From assembly GCF_012034245.1 (NCBI RefSeq), contig NZ_JAATEO010000040.1:1-42814 (forward strand): DNA of 42,814 nt. Direction: 5' to 3'. The stretch is from Micromonospora thermarum. Lineage in GTDB: Bacteria > Actinomycetota > Actinomycetes > Mycobacteriales > Micromonosporaceae. The notes beneath the pieces were generated by a model. It did no database searches and had not been told where the DNA came from. It was given only the letters and a program-made list of their open reading frames with translations. Each line of letters opens with the position of its first letter. Positions within the stretch are counted from its first letter, which is position 1. The translations under genes were made by a program, and so were the position numbers. Below are positions 38,901 to 42,814 of this stretch, one piece after another.

Positions 38901-40723
38901 GTCCCCGAGCTTGCCGCACCCGCCGGGGACCACAACCGCTGAGGGGCCCGGGTGCCGGGGAAGAGCAGGTCGACGAAGCGCTCGGCGGTCGGCTGCGGCT
39001 CGTGGTTGGCCAGGCCCGGGCGCTCGTTGGCCTCGATGAAGACGTGCTCCGGCCGGTCCGGCGCGGGCACCAGCAGGTCCAGCCCGGTCACCGGGATGTC
39101 CAGTGCCCGGCTCGCGGTGACGCACGCCTCGGCGATCGCCGGGTGCAGCTCGGCGGTGACGTCGTGGATGGTGCCGCCGGTGTGCAGGTTGGCGGTCCGC
39201 CGGACGGCGAGCACCTCCCCCTCCGGCAGCACGTCGTCGAGCGCGTACCCGGCCTCGGTCACCACGTCGCGGGTCATGTCGTCCAGCGGGATGCGGGACT
39301 CGCCGCCGGTCGCGGCGGCGCGGCGTCGGCTCTGCCGCTCGATCAGCTCGGCGATGTCGTGCACCCCGTCGCCGGTGATCGACGCCGGCCGGCGTACCGC
39401 CGCGGCCACCACCTCGTGGTCGATCACGACGACCCGCAGGTCCTCGCCCGTGCACAGCTCTTCCAGCAGCACCTCGGGACAGAACCGGGCGGCCAGCTCG
39501 ACGGCGGCCTTCAGTGCGTCGGGTGTCGTCACCCCGACCGTGATGCCGTTGCCCTGCTCACCCCGGGCCGGCTTGACGACCAGGTGGCCCACCTCGGCGA
39601 GGAACGCCGCATCGGCCTGGTCACCGGTGGCGGTCCGGCCGCGCGGCACCGAGAGCCCGGCCCGGGCGAGGATCCGGCGGGTGACGCGCTTGTCGTCGCA
39701 GCGGCTCATCGCCACGGCCGACGTCAGCTCGGACAGCGACTCCCGGGTGAGGATCGTCCGGCCGCCGCTGCTCAGCCGCAGCTCGCCCCAGGAGGGGTCG
39801 GTCACCTCGACCCGGATGCCGCGGCGCATCGCCTCGTCCGCGACGATCTTCGCGTACGGGTTGAGCCGGTCGTACCCCTCGGGCATGGCGGGCAGGAAGA
39901 GGCGCTCGTTGATCGGGTTCTTCCGCTTCACGCAGAGGGTGGTCGTCCGGTAGAAGCCGAGCCGCTCGTAGAGCCGGATCGCCCCGGCGTTCTCGGCGAG
40001 CACGGACAGGTCCACGTACGCCCGGCCCCGCTCGACCAGCCGGGCCGCCAGCTCGGTGATCAGCGCCTGGCCGGTGCCGGGCGGCGCGGCGTTGAAGTCC
40101 ACGGTCAGGCACCACAGGCTGGCGCCGTTGTCCGGGTCGTCGAAGACCGCCACGTGGTCGACGCCGGTGATGGTGCCGACGATCTCGCCGGCCGCGTCCT
40201 CGGCGACCAGGTGCAGGAAGCGGTCGTTGTCCGCGTTGGCCACCAGCACGTCCACCGGGGCGGTGACCATGCTGTTGGCCGCGTAGATCCGGTTGACGTC
40301 GTCGGCGTCGTCCGCGTCGCGCAGCGGCCGGATCCGCAGCCCGGGAACCTCCGGGGCGTCGGGCCGCCCGCCGTCCAGCGGCAGCCGGTAGGTCAGCGAC
40401 GGGTCGATGAACAGCTCGTCCGGCAGGCGGGAAACCAGCACGTGCGGGTCACGCAGGTAGATGCAGATGTCCCGGGCGCCGGCCGCCTCCGAGCGCAGCA
40501 CGTCGGCGACGGCGGCCTGGTCGGTGAACGTCTGGCCGAAGACCAGCCGGCCCCAGCCGCAGTCCAGCACCACGCCGTCGGCGCGCTCGTCGCCGGCGCC
40601 GTCCTCGGCCGGCCCGGCGGTCGCCGCCACCGGGTCGCCGCCCGGCCCGACCCGCTCGAACCGCCGGCTCCGGCCGCGCACCTGGTCCGCGATGGCCACC
40701 CCGGTCGCGAGGGTGTCCGACAC
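38897..40723 (-). CDS. ngg: N-acetylglutaminylglutamine synthetase (GNAT plus ATP-grasp)
   Basis: This 608-residue two-domain enzyme joins an N-terminal GNAT domain (about residues 129-265, including IRPLRDADDADDVNRIYAAN and LSVLAENAGAIRLYERLGFY) to a C-terminal ATP-grasp ligase (about 330-590). The ligase part includes LTSAVAMSRCDDKRVTRRIL, VVKPARGEQGNGITVGV, CTGEDLRVVVIDHEVVAAAV and VTGLDLLVPAPDRPEHVFIE followed by NERPGL. This fusion is known to make N-acetylglutaminylglutamine, precursor of the osmolyte NAGGN. The GTG at 40723 starts two bases before the end-adjacent amidotransferase stop region. The M42 gene overlaps downstream. The residues before about 129 are a trio-specific N-terminal region (LDCGWGRLVFGQTFTD). 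Confidence 0.93.
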   Translation of the reverse strand: MSDTLATGVAIADQVRGRSRRFERVGPGGDPVAATAGPAEDGAGDERADGVVLDCGWGRLVFGQTFTDQAAVADVLRSEAAGARDICIYLRDPHVLVSRLPDELFIDPSLTYRLPLDGGRPDAPEVPGLRIRPLRDADDADDVNRIYAANSMVTAPVDVLVANADNDRFLHLVAEDAAGEIVGTITGVDHVAVFDDPDNGASLWCLTVDFNAAPPGTGQALITELAARLVERGRAYVDLSVLAENAGAIRLYERLGFYRTTTLCVKRKNPINERLFLPAMPEGYDRLNPYAKIVADEAMRRGIRVEVTDPSWGELRLSSGGRTILTRESLSELTSAVAMSRCDDKRVTRRILARAGLSVPRGRTATGDQADAAFLAEVGHLVVKPARGEQGNGITVGVTTPDALKAAVELAARFCPEVLLEELCTGEDLRVVVIDHEVVAAAVRRPASITGDGVHDIAELIERQSRRRAAATGGESRIPLDDMTRDVVTEAGYALDDVLPEGEVLAVRRTANLHTGGTIHDVTAELHPAIAEACVTASRALDIPVTGLDLLVPAPDRPEHVFIEANERPGLANHEPQPTAERFVDLLFPGTRAPQRLWSPAGAASSGT

Positions 40724-40725
40724 GG

Positions 40726-42510
40726 TCAGGCGATTCCGTGGCTCTGGAGCCACATTTCCAGGAGTCCGAGTTGCCACAGCTTGTTTCCGTTCAACGGGGT
40801 CAGTTCGGCGTTCGGGTCGGCGAGCAGCGTGTCGACGTAGTCGGCGCGGTACAGGTCCCGGCGGCGGGCCTCCGGTGCGGTGAGGGCGTCGCGTACCCGG
40901 TCGAGGAGCTTGCCCTCCAAATGGGTGAGGCCCGGGACCGGGAAGTAGCCCTTCGGCCGGTCGATGACCTCGTACGGGAGGACCCGGCGGCCGATCTCCT
41001 TCAGCACGCCCTTGCCGCCCTGCGCCAGCTTCAGCTCCGGCGGGCAGCTCGCGGCCAGCTCCACGAACTCGTGGTCCAGGAACGGCACCCGGGCCTCCAG
41101 CCCGTGCGCCATGGTCATGTTGTCGACCCGCTTCACCGGGTCGTCGGTCAGCATCACCTGGGTGTCGATCCGCAGGCCGGCGTCGACCGCGGTCTCCGCG
41201 CCCGCCCGCGCCAGGTGTGCAGCCACGAACTCCCGTGCCGGGTCGCCGCCGGCCAGCCACTCCCTGTTGAGTACGCGGGCCAGCCCGGCCGCGTCCCGGT
41301 CGAAGAACGCCGCCGCGTACGTGTCGAGCGCGTCCTCCCGGGCGACCCGGGCCAGTGGCGGGTACCAGTGGTAGCCGCCCAGGATCTCGTCCGCGCCCTG
41401 GCCCGACTGCACGACCTTGACGTGTCGGGCGACCTCCTGGCTGAGCAGGTAGAACGCGACGCAGTCGTGGCTGACCATCGGCTCGCTCATCGCGGCGACG
41501 GCCGCCTCCAACGGCGGCACCAGGTCCCCGGTCGGCACCTTGATCTGGTGGTGGTCGGTGTCGAAGGTCTTCGCCACCAGGTCGGAGTAGCGGAACTCGT
41601 CGCCCTCCCGCCCGCCCACGGCGTCGAAGCCGATGGAGAACGTGGACAGCCCGCGCTGGCCCTCGCCGGCGAGCAGGGCCACCACCAGGCTGGAGTCCAG
41701 GCCGCCGGAGAGCAGCACACCGACCGGCACGTCGGCGACCATCCGCCGGCGTACGGCGGTGGTCAGCGACTCCAGCAGGGCGTCCTGCCAGTCCTTCTCG
41801 GACCAGCGGGCGTGGTCGGCGTTGCGGGTGAACGACGGGTCCCAGTAGACCCGCTCGTGGGTACGGCCGCCCGGCTCGTAGACCCGGACGGTGGCCGGGG
41901 GCAGCTTGGCCACACCGCGCAGGATGGTCCGCGGCGGCGGCACGATGCTGTGGAAGCTCAGGTAGTGCGCGAGCGCGACCGGGTCGATGGAGGTGTCGAC
42001 CCCGCCGCCGGCCAGCAGCGCCGGCAGGGTGCTGGCGAAGCGTACGACGCCCGGCGACTCGGCCACGTAGAGCGGCTTGATGCCGAGGCGGTCCCGGGCC
42101 AGCACCAGCCGGCCGGTGTCCCGCTCGCTGATCGCGACGGCGAACATGCCGATCAGGTGGTCGACGAAATCGAGGCCCCACTCGGCGTACGCCTTGAGCA
42201 CGACCTCGCTGTCGCCGGAGGAGAAGAACCGGTGGCCCTTGGCCTGGAGTTCGGCCCGCAGCTCCCGGTAGTTGTAGATGCAGCCGTTGAAGACGCCGGT
42301 CAGCCCGGCGGCGGCGTCCACGAGGGGCTGTCCGCTCGCGGCGGAGAGGTCGATGATCTTCAGGCGGCGGTGCCCCAGGGCGGTCGGCCCCTGCGCCCAC
42401 ACGCCGCTGTCGTCCGGCCCCCGGTCACTCATCGTGGCCGCCATGCGCTCCACCGCGCCGACATCGGCACGTGAACCGTCACGGCGGAACTCTCCCGCAA
42501 GTCCGCACAT
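40726..42510 (-). CDS. asnO: N-acetylglutaminylglutamine amidotransferase (asparagine synthase-like)
   Basis: The 594-residue protein has a class II glutaminase domain starting MCGLAGEF, so Cys2 is exposed after Met removal. RGPDDSG, HRRLKIIDLS and VFNGCIYNYRELR follow. The asparagine-synthase-type ATP-pyrophosphatase domain has the loop VLLSGGLDSSLV, then SGQGADEILGGYHWY and GLEARVPFLDHEFVE. In the NAGGN pathway this enzyme amidates the dipeptide's C-terminal carboxylate. It is the first gene of the trio operon and ends two nt before the ligase start. The ATG at 42510 is fixed by the need for Cys2. No clear ribosome site lies before it, so it may be leaderless or weakly initiated. Confidence 0.94.
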   Translation of the reverse strand: MCGLAGEFRRDGSRADVGAVERMAATMSDRGPDDSGVWAQGPTALGHRRLKIIDLSAASGQPLVDAAAGLTGVFNGCIYNYRELRAELQAKGHRFFSSGDSEVVLKAYAEWGLDFVDHLIGMFAVAISERDTGRLVLARDRLGIKPLYVAESPGVVRFASTLPALLAGGGVDTSIDPVALAHYLSFHSIVPPPRTILRGVAKLPPATVRVYEPGGRTHERVYWDPSFTRNADHARWSEKDWQDALLESLTTAVRRRMVADVPVGVLLSGGLDSSLVVALLAGEGQRGLSTFSIGFDAVGGREGDEFRYSDLVAKTFDTDHHQIKVPTGDLVPPLEAAVAAMSEPMVSHDCVAFYLLSQEVARHVKVVQSGQGADEILGGYHWYPPLARVAREDALDTYAAAFFDRDAAGLARVLNREWLAGGDPAREFVAAHLARAGAETAVDAGLRIDTQVMLTDDPVKRVDNMTMAHGLEARVPFLDHEFVELAASCPPELKLAQGGKGVLKEIGRRVLPYEVIDRPKGYFPVPGLTHLEGKLLDRVRDALTAPEARRRDLYRADYVDTLLADPNAELTPLNGNKLWQLGLLEMWLQSHGIA

Positions 42511-42637
42511 GCCAGCCGATGCTGCCAGAAGATGTTGCGATTCGCCTGTTGAGATGATGACGGTCGTGTAAAGGGTTGCTAGAATTCGCGCCCCTCAGTA
42601 GCGGAGCGTGACGGCTGGGGCGCGACGGTGGCGGTTC

Positions 42638-42814
42638 GTGCCGGCGACCGTCACACTGCGACGATCGGATCGCCTCACCGAATGTGACAATCAACGCATC
42701 GACGAGACTCGGGGCGGGCGCAAGTTCACGAGGAACATCTACGACGAGGGTGCGCCGACCACCGGGGGGCCGTACAACCTGATCACCAAGCAGGAGGTCG
42801 GCGTTCGTTGGTAT
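42638..42814 (+). CDS. Partial open frame running off the right edge
   Basis: From a GTG at 42638 a frame stays open to the end of the window (59 codons). The last part, RKFTRNIYDEGAPTTGGPYN and LITKQEVGVRWY, looks like real protein and includes codons for Lys, Tyr and Asn unusual for a chance frame here. I do not recognise it. The true start may differ (no ribosome site). It is divergent from the amidotransferase gene. In the rest of 42511-42637 I see no gene; it should hold the NAGGN operon promoter. Confidence 0.4.
   Translation, partial: MPATVTLRRSDRLTECDNQRIDETRGGRKFTRNIYDEGAPTTGGPYNLITKQEVGVRWY

Noticed and set aside
40724..42400. Apparent fusion of the NAGGN ligase to an upstream frame
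   Set aside because: The upstream part is a shadow of the amidotransferase gene in another frame; the ligase starts at 40723.
1..42814. CRISPR array, prophage, transposase or biosynthetic gene cluster
   Set aside because: No regularly spaced repeats, phage structural genes, integrase, transposase, PKS or NRPS signatures were seen; repeats found are single intergenic palindromes.

Overview
This window is chromosomal DNA of a high-GC actinobacterium, most likely Micromonospora or a close relative in the Micromonosporaceae. The evidence is the very high GC with G/C-ending codons, frequent GTG starts, actinobacterial families (DUF501, PadR-HAAS pair, DUF4129/MoxR/DUF58 cluster), a bldA-type tRNA-Leu(UAA), and two blocks whose order I recall from Mycobacterium tuberculosis: mfd-lpqU-mazG-eno-Rv1024-Rv1025-ppx2 (Rv1020-Rv1026) and fadA3-Rv1075c-cbs (Rv1074c-Rv1077). 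I see no prophage, CRISPR array, transposase or rRNA.

Layout. 1-2100 (minus): a cyclase-family hydrolase and an AraC regulator. 2257-15603: the housekeeping block with mfd, a SurA-like lipoprotein, mazG, a DUF885 metallopeptidase, convergent nudC plus a lipoprotein, then eno, an FtsB/DivIC-like protein, DUF501, an ArgA-type acetyltransferase and ppx/gppA. 15607-17380: an intergenic palindrome, a deleted lysE pseudogene, and a PadR/HAAS membrane-protein pair with a palindromic operator inside its promoter. 17483-19611: an LppU-like membrane protein, a dienelactone-hydrolase-like enzyme and a family-5 uracil-DNA glycosylase. 19691-24094: a tightly coupled DUF4129 / membrane / MoxR / DUF58 / membrane operon. 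24196-28621: a type II NADH dehydrogenase, a GT-C-like membrane protein, tRNA-Leu(UAA) and a BI-1 family protein. 28803-34528: a small conserved-looking protein, a thiolase, two tandem SGNH hydrolases, a YkvA-like protein and cystathionine beta-synthase.

34591-37291 (minus): a putative operon of rnz, a GNAT and an HtrA-like protease. It is preceded by a structured leader and a 12-codon micro-ORF whose Shine-Dalgarno region could pair almost end to end with the 16S rRNA tail. This micro-ORF/leader is the most unusual element I see. 37707-42510 (minus): three overlapping or abutting genes (amidotransferase, GNAT/ATP-grasp ligase, M42 hydrolase) matching the known 'trio' that makes the osmolyte N-acetylglutaminylglutamine amide (NAGGN). 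A reading frame divergent from it runs off the right end.

Small-scale features. A family of intergenic imperfect palindromes (at 1, 14529 and 15607, with architecturally similar ones at 7770 and 28700) sits between genes. Three perfect terminators share a GGGCCC core. Four genes have a TAGNNT box 6-7 nt before the start codon and no Shine-Dalgarno, which suggests leaderless mRNAs.
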